Shown: positions 33,486-44,206, counted from the first letter of the stretch. The stretch is 64,000 nucleotides of DNA from Thereva unica (GCA_949987705.1 OX465283.1:3514207-3578206); one strand, 5' to 3'. Made by a program: numbers and translations. The notes: generated by a model from the letters alone, not told the origin.

Positions 33486-33814
33486 TAGTCCAGTCAAATT
33501 AGAGGTTTGACTGGAAGATAATTCGAAAGTTGCTGAAAATTGGAACAGCCCTTAAAAACATTATTATACATAAGCTGTAGAGACTGCCACGCGATTGGAC
33601 GACTGCAAACTTTTTTATTCAAGGTCAAAGGGTCAAAATATCAGTTTTTTGCAAATATATGCTAAACCGTACGTCTTATCAAAAAATTGTGTTTACAACG
33701 TTTGTAGATTAGGCGATTATCTACAAAAAAATATATTATACATTTTCTCGTAGGAATTGCCATTTCTGAAATATTGTCGTTTTAATAAGTTAAAATACTC
33801 ATATTCTATCATTC

Positions 33815-33960
33815 CCGACTTGTAAAGGTCATCAGAAATTTAATAAATCCTTTGTTGGAGTACGCGGCTAATATTTTCAGGGGTGATTCCTGGATATGTT
33901 TGGAGAAAAAAATTGTTCTACAGAGGGCGGCTATCTCCACTATCCACTAAGATACAGGGT
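33815..33960 (+). pseudogene. possible LINE RT thumb fragment inside the foldback element
   Basis: In one plus-strand frame the sequence reads VIRNLINPLLEYAANIF, then LEKKIVLQRAAIS. This resembles the end of RT in CR1/Jockey-like LINEs, where a Y.S.I.P.LEYG..(V/I)W segment precedes L...Q.RA(I/V). It extends into the left arm of the inner palindrome, so a captured LINE piece may be part of the foldback element. No other motif supports it. Confidence 0.4.
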
Positions 33961-34601
33961 GATTAGGGAAAAAATTTTGTTTTTTTTTAATTTACTGAAA
34001 TTTGAATAACTCCTAAAGTAATTATCATAAAGTAGCCTAATTAGGCTCATCTTTTAGGTAAATGTGTATTCTTTTATTTGGTATAAAGCACAGCAACCTG
34101 AGTGGCTCCGTTCAAAAAATATAAGGCTCAAACCAATGCTTTGCATCTAGACCTGGCAGATTTCTTCGTTTTTCTCAGAAAATTCGTTAGTATCAGTACA
34201 TTTTTTTTGCTTTTCTGATGCACCAAACTATTACCTACAATATTTCCATACACAATAAGTGTTCATTTTGGGTAGTTTTGTAGGTAGTAGTAGTAGTAGT
34301 TTTATCGTGAACAATTAAAAAGTTACTCGTCTTTCAACTGCGGCATAGTAGCATTGGTTTGAGCCTACATATTTTTTGAACGGAGCCACTCAGGTTGCTG
34401 TGCTTTATACCAAATAAAAGAATACACATTTACCTAAAAGATGAGCCTAATTAGGCTACTTTATGATAATTACTTTAGGAGTTATTCAAATTTCAGTAAA
34501 TTAAAAAAAAACAAAATTTTTTCCCTAATCACCCTGTATCTTAGTGGATAGTGGAGATAGCCGCCCTCTGTAGAACAATTTTTTTCTCCAAACATATCCA
34601 G
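33890..34601. repeat. Inner palindrome with about 250-bp near-perfect arms
   Basis: The left arm (33891-34140) and right arm (34351-34600) are reverse complements with only one or two differences that I can find. The spacer of about 210 bases includes GTAGTAGTAGTAGTAGT. Both arms carry TACAGGGTGATTAGGG and AAGTAGCCTAATTAGGCTC. A transcript would fold into a long perfect hairpin. Near-identity means the arms are recent or kept alike by gene conversion. Confidence 0.92.
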
Positions 34602-34996
34602 GGGCCGGTTCACGTAGCTCGAACGACGACAATCGTTCGAAACGAATTTGAATACGAAAAAATTTGTCTCGAAAAAATTGAGCGTTCACGTAGCTCGAAA
34701 GAAAATTTTTGTTTTCAGTAAGGAAACCACATTACTGAAACACGATTTTCTTTACACAGACCGCTGTAAAATTATACAATTTTTTGGCATTAACTTAATT
34801 AAATTTTTAAAAATAGTTTACATATGTAATAAGTTATAAAAGTCTACTTTTAAATTAGAAAATTAATCTTAATAATACAAGTGTTCGATAACATAAGAGC
34901 TTTCGAGTCAGCAAACGAAAATTTTCAAATTTTGTCGAGCTACGTGAACGCGAAACGAAAAAAAATTTTCGTTGTCGAGTTACGTGAACCGGCCCC
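34601..34996. mobile_element. TIR element with subterminal repeats (MITE)
   Basis: Terminal repeats GGGGCCGGTTCACGTAGCTC and the inverted equivalent (one mismatch) bound a 396-bp AT-rich, non-coding body. The subterminal motif GCGTTCACGTAGCTCGA occurs inward from each end in opposite orientation. No target duplication is visible. In the right arm of the foldback it stands exactly where the left arm has 245 bases of other sequence (33645-33889). Confidence 0.85.
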
Positions 34997-35163
34997 TGAT
35001 ATTTTGACCCTTTGACCTTGAATAAAAAAGTTTGCAGTCGTCCAATCGCGTGGCAGTCTCTACAGCTTATGTATAGTAATGTTTTTAAGGGCTGTTCCAA
35101 TTTTCAGCAACTTCCGAATTATCTTCCAATTATGGCGTTTTTTCGTCTACTTTGACTGGACTA

Positions 35164-35430
35164 ATGTTCAGACAAGAAAGGATGGTAGACACTTGCCGTA
35201 ATTCGTCAGCATGTGGACAAGTAGACGCCGACAATCGGCGATTCTAGTAAGCGGCGCAAGGAATTTGGAGTATAAAATGCAAGCCGCAGGAGGCAAAATT
35301 CAGACAGTCCTTAACTTCTAGACAGTCAACAGCTGCAGCCCAGGACAACCTGCAGCCGAGGCACATCCAAGTCAATAGCAGGCTAAAACGAGTTTTTCAG
35401 TTCCCCTGAGAACCTCATCAATAAGGGTTT
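35164..35430 (+). repeat. probable LTR resuming after the foldback element
   Basis: ATGTTCAGACAAGAAAG and CACTTGC continue the host sequence seen at 39.34 kb (TGTTCAGGCAAGAAACACTT). About 100 bases in, GGAGTATAAAATGCAAGCC followed by a CAGACAGTC start-like motif resembles an LTR promoter (TATA box and initiator). The 3' boundary cannot be placed, because no second LTR is present. Confidence 0.5.
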
Positions 35431-35439
35431 GAAAGGTTC

Positions 35440-36635
35440 TGATAGAAGAGGTGATGGACCTTGGATTTGAGTCCTTCGATGCCCTGGAAGTGCACACCAA
35501 AGAGAATACTAATTGTTAAAATACTACAATCGAAGTCGGGAGGTAATTTTAAGACGTATTAAGCGATAACAACATACCCTTCGGCAGTAGACAAAACATA
35601 GTTAAATATCAAAAAAGTTTTCACACGTGTGGCTCGACACAACCCCCTACTGGATTTATGCATGTTAAGTGAATAACAAAATCTAAGGCATGTTATTGAT
35701 ATGTTATTGATATTAAAGTGCTTCAAGGTGTGATTACATAAGAAGAATTTCCATCTACTTAAGGAGGTTTCAGAGCTTCATTCCTTTTATCTAAATCCGC
35801 CCTAATGGCCATACATTACCTGCGGGTAAATCCCCAATTTTAATAGAATTCAATTCCCAGCATATGCTCAGCAAACAAACAATATTGAAGTGACCACCTA
35901 AAAATAAAAACCTTTTTCCCTTTTTTATCTTTGTTGAAAGGAAATACTCCTCCTCCCCACCACCAATATTTAGATAAAAAAAAAACTAGAAAATAAACAA
36001 AATAAAACTTAAACGGAAAAAAGTATCAAAAAAAAAAGAAGCTTTCAAACGATATTTCTTCCCTTTCGGAAGCACTTAAGCGCCTTTTTATGCTATTTGT
36101 GTGCCCTATGAATTCTTTTTAAATCCTTTAATCCTACTATGTGTGGCAACTTATCCATATTCAGGATACACGTATTTTCACTTAGTCAGGATTTTACTAT
36201 TATAGTACACAGTGGCACTCTCGCCTGCTCGCCCTGTGTTTACGTTTTTATTGATTCAAATTCGTTATATGAATGGCATTTGAGCTTTCGCTTTATTTGA
36301 CTATCGTCGTACTTTCACCAAAAAAATAAATAAAAAAATGATGGCATAAATGCGGGCATAAAGGCTCAAATTCAAGGATAATTTATATCTGCACAAAAAA
36401 GGAAACACTTTATCATAAAAATATATGAAGCTGAGAAGCTGCGAGAGCTGAAGTAATGTTGCGGCTTAAAGTTTGATGGCGCTGGTGGAATTTATGGATC
36501 ACTCTTACCGGAGACGAGAAATGCGTCTTTATTTCTTCCAGGGGGTGGGGGTTGGTGTGTAGACGACATATTCATTCACTTTAGTTGCGTTTTATTTATA
36601 GCAGTTCCGGACCCTTTTTGTTGGTTATGTTTGAT
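35440..36635. other. AT-rich stretch with one degraded tRNA-Lys-like core
   Basis: At 35625-35650 the motif CACGTGTGGCTCGACACA marks a degraded tRNA-Lys-like repeat on the minus strand. The rest, including 35780-36600, has A and T runs and no coding or element signature. It may be unique host non-coding DNA. Confidence 0.4.
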
Positions 36636-36639
36636 TTAA

Positions 36640-37320
36640 TCTAAAGTAGCACTTTTAGAAAGGTTCTTATTGAAACGATTTCCGGTGGTCAGGTCATCCG
36701 CTCGCAGTCCGCACTTAGGTATTTGGGAGTGATGATTGGCCGAAGGCTCAACTGCGGGGTACACTTGGCGGGCACAGGCCAAAAAGCTTCCGCCATCAGC
36801 GAAGCACTAGCGAGGATGCTGTCTTATATAGTGGGTACCAGGCCAAGCCGACGCCTCCTCATCATGAATGGTTAGTTGGGCCCTATTGTAGGCAGCACCA
36901 GTGTGAGCAGAGTTTTTGGACAGAACGGGCAATAGGAGGAAAATAAACTCTGCGTATCGGTTATGTGCGGTTATGTCAGTTCCTGAGTGGGAATGGAGAT
37001 TATAGCATACCTTGCATACCTTCAGCTATTCACGTTGGACGGTTCACTGTTAGGCCCAGATTGTCTGCACGATAGAGAGGGTGCGGATCATGTCTTCTTT
37101 AAATGCCCGAGGTTTGCGGAGCTCAGGACTGCTTTGCAAGCAGTTGCTGAAGTGCAGCTTACTCTTGAGAATATCTTGGACCATATGATAAGGCTGGAGG
37201 ATGTGTGGAGAATGACGGAAAGGGCGCTGAAGGACATCCACCGGAAGCTTAAGCACTATGAAACCCAAAGAAACAGGGAAAGGCAAAGAAATATAAGGAG
37301 AGATAGCCGCTAAGTGGCTA
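36640..37320 (+). pseudogene. R1/LOA-like LINE ORF2 C-terminal remnant
   Basis: A frame at 36660-36870 gives RSQSALRYLGVMIGRRLN, then AISEALARMLSYIVGTRPS, the segment after the RT palm in R1-clade elements. After a deletion a second frame (36987-37313) has DREGADHVFFKCPRF and AELRTAL, then a basic end (RNRERQRNIRR). The HVFFxCPRF zinc-knuckle-like block with a Trp-rich following helix is typical of R1-clade C termini. The first cysteines of the knuckle are missing. Confidence 0.78.
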
Positions 37321-37581
37321 GATAGCTAGACTGTTCCGGCTCTGGTGAGTGCTTTTGAGAGAACCTCTTTTAACTCAAGAAATTAAGCATGGCATATGAA
37401 GATATGAGGAGTACACTTGGTGATTGTGAGTTAATACTTAACTCACGACCAATCACCTATTTATCAGAAGATGCCAATAGCCTAGACTAGCGATCGGCAA
37501 CCCAAATGCATTGGCGTGAAACAAAACAAATAATAAAACTACTGTATACTAAGCGTGCCACTATTCACATACGCTGTCCAC

Positions 37582-39335
37582 TTTTTTTTTTATGTGGTAA
37601 AGTCAAGCTTAGGAATTACCCTTTGTACTACTAGTTTGTCATGTCGTTCGAGTCATGGCCAATCTCTAGTAGTAAGCTTGCTTTGAAGGATAGAGGAGAA
37701 GGGATAGGCTAGGGGTCTGGAGGGTGCGTGAGTAGATGTCTATGAACCTTGCGTTTGAACTCTGAGATGTTATATGAGTTCGGAAACACTGACTGTGGAA
37801 GACAGTTCCACAATCGAGTTGTTCTATTTATAAACGAACTACTAAAATGTAATGTGCGCGAAGGGGAGGGCTGAAAGGTGAACGGGTGAGCCGATTTGGC
37901 TAGTCTTGTGTTGCGGGAAAAAAATTGCCGTGTAGGCAGGAGGTTTCTAATTTCGGTGGAACACTCACTATGGTAAAAGCGGTAAATTTTTTTTTTTTTT
38001 TATGTGACACACTAGAGACTTAGGGAAGGCCCCTTTGTACTGTCGACCATGTATTTATTTTTGAAATGTCGAACAGCAGCTCTAGTCGGAAGATAGAGAG
38101 AGAAGTGAAGGAAAGAACTGTCACAACCTAGCTGCGGTATTTTTATTTCACCTACTCCCAACCATTTCGCGACTCTGACATCGGGGCATCGAGAACAACT
38201 CGCTGGAGTGTTATCCTCCTGAAACGAGTTGAATCTCATCAACCAACCGATGACATGCGCTTGGTGGAGCGAGGAAGAGAACTAGTGAAGGCTATGACAG
38301 GAGGAATCAGGAATGCAAAGAGGGAAGAAGAAAGAAGGAAAGTTATGTATGCGGGAAATTGGGAAAGGCTAGGACCGTGGCACCGCCGGGAATCGAACCC
38401 GGAACCTCTGGGGATAGTAGTCAGGCGCCTTACCCCTAGACTACCGAGGTCCTAAAATTTGCTAAGTGCTGCAACATTCCTACGGTGGCTTAAAGAGTCG
38501 ATGGAGGAGCAAAGGGTGTTATCGCCAATGAGTTTGATGGCGCGATTTTGCACCTTGTCGTGCCAAGCCAAGGTGGTTTTTGGGGCGCCCGCCCAAATAT
38601 ACGAGTTGTATTCAAGGCGGGGCCGAATGTAGGACTTGTATATTGTAGCCAGAGCAGTTGGCTGGAGGAGGAACTTGCATCTCTTGAGGAATCCCAGGCA
38701 TTGGAAAGCTTGTTTGGCGATTTGGAATATGTGATTATTCCATCGCAGATCTGATGATAAGGTTACGCCTAGGATGTTAAGAGATGGGTCAGCCATTACA
38801 TTCTTTTTGTCCACTGAGATAGAGGGTGCAGGTTTTTGTAGAGATAAAACAGTACTTTGTTTTGGTTGCGTTGAATTCGACACGATTCTTGCGGCCCCAA
38901 GCAAGAATGAGTTCGATGTCCTCGTTAATAGAATTGGACATGAGTTCACGGTCAACGGGACAATGTCTGGCACGCGCTTGTCTTGTATTATCGAAGGTGT
39001 GGGAGTAACGCAGAGTACCGTCATCGGCGAAACTGTGAAGTGGGTTGAAGGGGATTGAGAGCAGGTCATTAATAAATATGAGAAAGAGGGTAGGTGAGAG
39101 AACAGAGCCTTGGGGGACGCCGGCCGTGATGGAATGAGGTTTGGATTCGACGCCGTGCAATACTACCTTGATTGAACGGCTAGAAAGAAAGCTCTCAATC
39201 CAGTTCTTTAGAACTGAGTCGATACCAATAGCTTGGAGTTTAGACAACAGAGCGGAATGCCATACTCTGTCGAAAGCCTTGGAAATATCTAGAGCAACAA
39301 GACCAGACTCACAGACCGCTGCAATATTTCAGCAA
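37582..39335 (-). mobile_element. CR1/Jockey-like LINE, 5'-truncated, split by a SINE
   Basis: From high to low coordinates: ALDISKAFDRVWHSAL, SFLSSRSIKVVLHGVES, GVPQGSVLSPTLFLIFIND and HSFADDGTLR, with the catalytic FADD at about 39020-39031. After a frameshift (about 38800-39060) come LGVTLSSDLRWNNHI, YKSYIRPRLEYNSYIW and KVQNRAIKLIGDN, ending at a block cut by a SINE at 38460. Beyond the SINE the ORF resumes (YHSECSTEIRNLL) through NRTTRLWNCLPQ to the 3' UTR and A tail at 37582-37591. It encoded an RT, and is the most complete LINE copy here but disabled by the frameshift and SINE. Confidence 0.9.
37983..38460 (-). repeat. tRNA-derived SINE inserted in a LINE (copy 3)
   Basis: The full SINE with head GACCTCGGTAGTCTAGG, box-B-like GGTTCGATTCC, body and CACATAAAAA tail lies between AAATTTTA and AAATTTA on the LINE strand. 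These are a likely target duplication (38453-38460 and about 37983-37989, blurred by the A tail). LINE coding sequence stops on one side and resumes on the other. Nearly identical to the 12.5-kb copy, including a 231-base stretch with the same translation. Confidence 0.93.
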
Positions 39336-39740
39336 GTGTTTCTTGCCTGAACATACTTCCCCGGGTTGATCTACTTTGATCAACATGCTTCTGTCCTTGG
39401 ACACCCCTCGTCTTCTATAATGGTGGAATTGGATGGTTGGTCCATTCCCCTTAATCTTCATCTTGACTTGACTGTTACGGCAGGTTGATCGTCTGTTCTC
39501 TACCTTTCCTCTTCTAGATTTTCTCCACATCTAACTTAGCGATGACTCGTTTTGGGAGGAAGATGTCCCTCTCTTCTCGAGTCGTGAATCGTTGAAAATC
39601 ATTGCCTTTCCGCACTTTCTTTTCCGTCAAAGTGCTGGTTGGTCGCAGCTTCCGCAAGGACGAAATGGTCTGTCCGTTGATGTTGGCGGGCCCGTCTATC
39701 GTTGAAGTGGTATACCTACCTGGTATACTTACAGGAACCT
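39336..39740 (-). pseudogene. LTR-retrotransposon 3' end, uninterrupted copy 2
   Basis: On the minus strand this matches 33098-33485 and continues through ACCCGGGGAAGTATGTTCAGG into AAGAAACACTTGC without the foldback element. The peptide blocks are IPGRYTTSTIDGPANI, LRKLRPTSTLTEKK and FQRFTTREERDIFLPKR. The CCCGGGGAAG purine run before TGTTCAG fits a polypurine tract and LTR start. The LTR is cut after about 22 bases by the 5' end of the LINE copy. Confidence 0.62.
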
Positions 39741-40498
39741 CAACACACAATCCGGTCTTCATTCAAATCTAGCCACCACAAATCCAGCCAACTTTTCTCC
39801 TCTGAGTGATACGGGTCTTACTGCCACTCCCTACCGATCATCATATAGTGTCCTACAGACGCAGCCGCAACCAGTTCCTCCAATTTCGTCCAAGCAACCT
39901 GGACTAGTGATGCAGTTGGTTCTCCAAAACCTTTTTTTTAGCAACAACGTTTTATTTTGACTTGAATTGAAAGGGTTATTTTTGCTCTTAATTGGACAGT
40001 AACAACTTTTTCCTCAAAACCCAAATTTTTGGTGGTGGTGGCTTTTTTCCAACCTTTCTTTTCTCAAATTTGCTCCGAACTGACTCCTTCAAAATTTTCT
40101 GTTTTTTCCTCTTTTTATTTCTCGCCTCCTTGTATATACACATTGATCGCCCAGTGGATTTTTTTCAAGTACTGTGGGTCTAAGGTATCTTTAGTCGGGA
40201 CAGAACAGCCGTTACAGCCTCCAGAATCTCTTTTGCCATTACTACAGCCACCTATTCTGGGTCCACCTGAAGGGCGGCTAGATCACCGGTACGCACACTC
40301 TGGGAAAACGGGACGTATTCTATATTCTGGAGAAGGGCGGTGCAGGCTATCTGCGGAGAGCACCTGCAGTTAACTGCTAGCATAAGTATTATATATTCTC
40401 CCAGGGATCCGAGTCAGCATCTCTGCAGAGCCTTTAGGTGAAGTGAAGCGCTCAGCTTTACTTCTAGCGTTGGCCTTGTTCAGCCATTTTCGCACTTT

Positions 40499-41130
40499 CT
40501 TATATCTCTTACGGAGCTCGTCGGAGTTCGGACTATTCTGTTTTCTTTCTCATCTCACCACCACCAGTTCCACCAGAAGTTTGGAATTGGTCGCGGGCCT
40601 CCGGCGTTATGCAGTAAACATGCTAAGGGCGACGGCGAAACTATTTTCTTCGGCCTCGGCGAATGGCCCGACGAAATTTGTTGCGAGCACACACTAAAAG
40701 CGACGTCAAATTAAAAAACACACACCGGAATAATCATCTTGCACATCCTAGTATGTTGCACACGCACACTGGAGCACACGAGGATAGTAACACAAACCCA
40801 TGCCACAGCGCACATGCTACTATACAAGCGACGGCTACGAAATAGAACTGGGATTGATGCGGTCGCCGAGCTCGATGGCGTGATGATCGCAATGGTCTGC
40901 AGATTGTGCAGCTTCATACAAAAGCGGTGTGTTCTATTCGTTTTTGACAGTCGCGTAGCAAAGCGATTCGTCGGTCGCCCTTAGCATGTTTACAGCATTA
41001 TATCCCTTAAGGAGCTCGTCAGAATCCGGACCATTCTCTTTTCTTTGACTTGTCGCTTTCAGGCCCATCGGCGTTCGTCGAACTCTGAGTTCAACCAGAA
41101 GTTTGGAATTGGACGCCGGCGCGCTGCGTT
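40499..41130. repeat. Direct repeat pair about 500 bp apart
   Basis: The first copy (40499-40612) shares TTATATCTCTTACGGAGCTC, GGACTATTCTGTTTTC and CCAGAAGTTTGGAATTGG with the second (40998-41118). The bracketed sequence contains an inverted-repeat element. Arrangement as short LTR-like repeats (TRIM) is possible, but no primer binding site or TG...CA ends were seen. Confidence 0.55.
40614..40993. mobile_element. TIR element (MITE-like) with 20-bp perfect inverted ends
   Basis: GTAAACATGCTAAGGGCGAC at 40614-40633 is exactly inverted at 40974-40993. The similarity weakly extends outward (TTATGC / GCATTATA). The 380-bp interior has CACACACCGGAATAATCATC and TGGTCTGCAGA, shared with 59145-59290. 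This element or its host repeat is therefore dispersed. No target duplication was found. Confidence 0.65.
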
Positions 41131-41224
41131 AAAGAAGCTGCGGTTTGTTTAGGGTGGGAGGATACGTACGTTTTATCCGAGGTTATCCAATCCAAAGTGA
41201 ATAGCTCTTCAGCCTCGTAGAACC

Positions 41225-41662
41225 GGGGCCTCGGTAGCCTAGGGAGTAAGGTGTCTGGCTACCATCCCAGAGGTCCCGGGTTCGGATCCCGGCCAGCCCC
41301 ACGGTCGTTCGCCTTTTCCACTTTCCCACCTACATAACTTTCCTTCTTTCTTCTTCCCTCTTTACATTCCTGATTCCTCCTGTCATAGCCTTTCTAAGCC
41401 CTTCCCGGGTCCACCAAAGCGCATGTTATCGGTTGGTTGCTGAGATTCAACTCGTTTCAGGAGGCATAACACTCCAGGGAGTTGTTTCCCGACTCCCCGA
41501 TGTCAAAGTCGCGATAGTAATGGTTGGGAGTAGGTGGACTAAAAATATCGCGGGTAGGTTGTGGTAGTTCCTTTCTCCCCGACTAGAGCTAGAGCTGCTC
41601 GACCTTGAACTTTTTACGAAGAAAATAAATTGTCGACAGTATAAAGGGCTTTTCCTGGACTG
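41225..41662 (+). repeat. tRNA-derived SINE, tail missing (copy 4)
   Basis: The head GGGGCCTCGGTAGCCTAG, box-B-like GGTTCGGATCC, the CTTTCCTTCTTTCTTC body, TTTCAGGAGGCATAACAC and AGTATAAAGGGCTTTTCC are all present. The CACATAAAA end is replaced by other sequence. It resembles copy 1 more than copies 2 and 3, so at least two subfamilies are present. Confidence 0.88.
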
Positions 41663-41669
41663 TGGAGAA

Positions 41670-43800
41670 CCAGACTACCAGATAGTTCGTGTAAAACTCA
41701 GCCAGGCTTACACTTAACGTTGACGTCACGTCAATACATCTATCGCAAAAGACCCAGCGCCTTTGCTAGGAATACAGGTGCCATTTGAGTAATTAAGCTA
41801 ATTTACATTGTGAACGTTGAAATTACCGCAGAAATGAATACTTAAATTCAGAAGATATAGATAACTTGTTATAATGCTTCAGCGGATATTAGACGATATC
41901 TTTCGGGAGAAGACTGTCAAGACTGATATGTCAATACAGAAGTGCTTCCCGAAGTAACAGCAATTAAATAAAATTTAAAAACAAAGTTAAATTTATAGAT
42001 ATAATGTATAATAAAAAATCCACAAAATGTTTCAGAATCAAAAAAAATTATACAATAATGTGACAGAAAATTGAGCATTTAAATCATATTAAACCGTACA
42101 ATGCAATCACGTGACAATAGTACAAAAATAAAGGTGAAATTGGCTCATTTTGTATAATTAATGAGGTAATTTTTCATTCCACAAATCCATATTGTGCGTC
42201 GCATTGTTCCCATTGTATACGGTTTAATCAAGACTATAAATCGCTGGCAATCAGAATGTGTCGATGCCTATTTTGAAAACTTACTCAATTGTGTGTTCCA
42301 GGCTGTTGAAACTATTTCACTTGGCATCTAGCACACTATAAATCGTTGCCCTGTCGAATCTGTACACGGCCATTTGCACGATTTTATAGCACACGCACGA
42401 TAACCATAAAGTAAACAGGCACAAACGGGCATAAATTTCTGAAATGAGGTGTCAACTTAAGAACACCAGATGGCGGGAAAAATGGTTTTGTCGTTCAGTT
42501 TACTCCCGATTACCCTCTGCCATGGCGGCCTTCCCCCCCCCCCCCCGAAAAATTCCCTCCCCCCAATACACACAGCAGCTCCATAGCCACCCTGTGTGTC
42601 CCTATCCGGAGAGAGAGCAGCTATACTACTATGGCGAAGTACATGAAGCACCCAGTTAACCCATTCCCACCGCTGCCACCAACCATTTACCCCCTTCCTC
42701 ATCCGCACCCCCCAAATCGGCGAGAGAGAGTAGTGGAAAATAAATTTCCGTATTGTTGGCATGAATGTCTGACTCTCGCTTTACTCTACTCGACCAAGGA
42801 CCCAGGGCCACCCAGTGTTTTTCAGCTGTTAACCTCATCCCCGTCCCCCGGGGGGCGCTACTGCTGCTGCTCGAGTATACACCAGGACGCCAGAGCTCTG
42901 CCCCGTATATATCCTTCTTCCTATCCAGCCATATCCTCTCTCGTACCTTGTTTGTACACGAAATCCTTTTCTTTTCTGGTTTGGTCGTTATTAATGTTTC
43001 GGTCTTTGGCGCTTTTGTTGCTCGATGATGCCCAACTGGATGAAAGGTCCTTCTAAATGGGTTCTTTTTCACATTATGGTTTATGGCGCCCATTGCTTAT
43101 AAAAGGAGTAACCGTTTTGAATTATATTGTACCCTCGGCTGGGAGGTCCTTTTATAACTTGTGATTTTTCTATCAGCTTTCCACTCATAAATACTGCACC
43201 AACTGAATTGCGTCTATTGAGCATCATATAAAATATTTTCGCCATTTTCCCTCTGTGTGTCTGGATTTATTTTTTTATTTTTTATTTTTTCGTAAAAAAG
43301 GATGCAATAAAAGCTGCTTTCGTTTCAAGTTATTTAACTTTAGTAAAAATCGTCCTTTTCTCTTGTTTGGGTGAGGAATTTTCATTACTTTCTGCACGTG
43401 CCGTCTTCATTCAATTTTGTCCTTATTTGATTTTGTTCCTTCAAAAAAAAAAAAAAATAGAATAAAGGATTTCCTCTGGTGTGTTTATGCCGAAGCATTG
43501 TGTAAACATACTTAGCCAGAAAAGTAATTTATTAAAAGTTCCCCCCTTTTTTTGTGCAAGGATATATTACACGCTTTAGGACATGATTTAAAACTAAAAG
43601 GAGATATCCTTTGATTTTTTGTTTTATCGAATAGAATTTCCACGAATTTCAATTAATGGAATGTGGGCCCTATGTTTTTTTCTTTTGTATTATTTTGAAG
43701 GCTGATACTGTTGAATAGACACAGGTTATAAAGGAAAATACTTTTTAAATAATTAAACTGGACAAGGATGTGTGTACGTGTGTGGATGTGAAGCCATGGA
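41670..43800. other. no gene recognised; AT-rich with a C-run and mixed-composition block
   Basis: AT-rich to about 42430, then a mixed-composition block to about 43060 including a 15-base C run (about 42533-42547). Opposing open frames of 87-145 codons overlap between 42440 and 43093. Overlap on both strands and low-complexity content argue against translation. From 43100 on it is AT-rich again. It might be a host promoter-proximal or conserved non-coding region, but nothing shows this directly. Confidence 0.35.
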
Positions 43801-43807
43801 AGAATAG

Positions 43808-44206
43808 GTGATTTTTATATTAAAAAATAAAAGGACGTACATGTTTTTGGAAGTAGCGCTCGATGGATGGGCTACTTGGTTTTTCAATACTAAAGAATGG
43901 AGATATGCCTTGAAGATAAGCAAGTGCGACGTGTCTTCAGCTGTAGCCAACAAGATGTGCAGCCAGAACACCAGCTTCACTCACATGGGCCAACTATATA
44001 GGTTCCAAACTAATCCTTTGGCATGGCGTTTGAGTCCAGATCAGATCCAGATCAGGAGCCATAAAGGCATTACTTTGACCTGGCGTCATCGAAGTGACCC
44101 TGAAGCTGCTGAACAGAGCCGGGACAGTGGTGCTTACAGATCAGCGGCCTACTATCACAGCCTTCTTTGCGGGAAAGATGATTTCAATGAAGCTCGCTAC
44201 ACGTAG
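43808..44206 (+). other. unassigned 132-codon open frame
   Basis: This plus-strand frame encodes a mixed-composition protein without the low complexity seen in most frames here, for example AWRLSPDQIQIRSHKGITL and DSGAYRSAAYYHSLLCGK. I see no signal peptide, membrane segment or domain I recognise, and no splice or promoter support. It lies next to a repeat with a LINE tail and may be transposon-derived. Confidence 0.22.

Larger units (their letters stand above)
33486..35163. mobile_element. 1.68-kb foldback element with long inverted arms
   Basis: The outer ends TAGTCCAGTCAAA and TTTGACTGGACTA are inverted repeats. Near-identical arms of about 130 bp follow (33513-33644 and 34996-35130). ATG flanks both ends (33483-33485 and 35164-35166). 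The related locus at 39.36 kb shows the uninterrupted host sequence with one ATG, which fixes the boundaries and a 3-bp target duplication. Inside are a second palindrome and an unrelated TIR element. I see no transposase, and the superfamily is unknown. Confidence 0.8.

Noticed and set aside
38548..39058. Plus-strand frames of 60-94 codons
   Set aside because: They are antisense to the LINE ORF2, which has RT motifs in order on the minus strand.
42440..43093. Frames of 101-145 codons on both strands
   Set aside because: Mutual overlap, a C run and low-complexity translation make chance openness likely.
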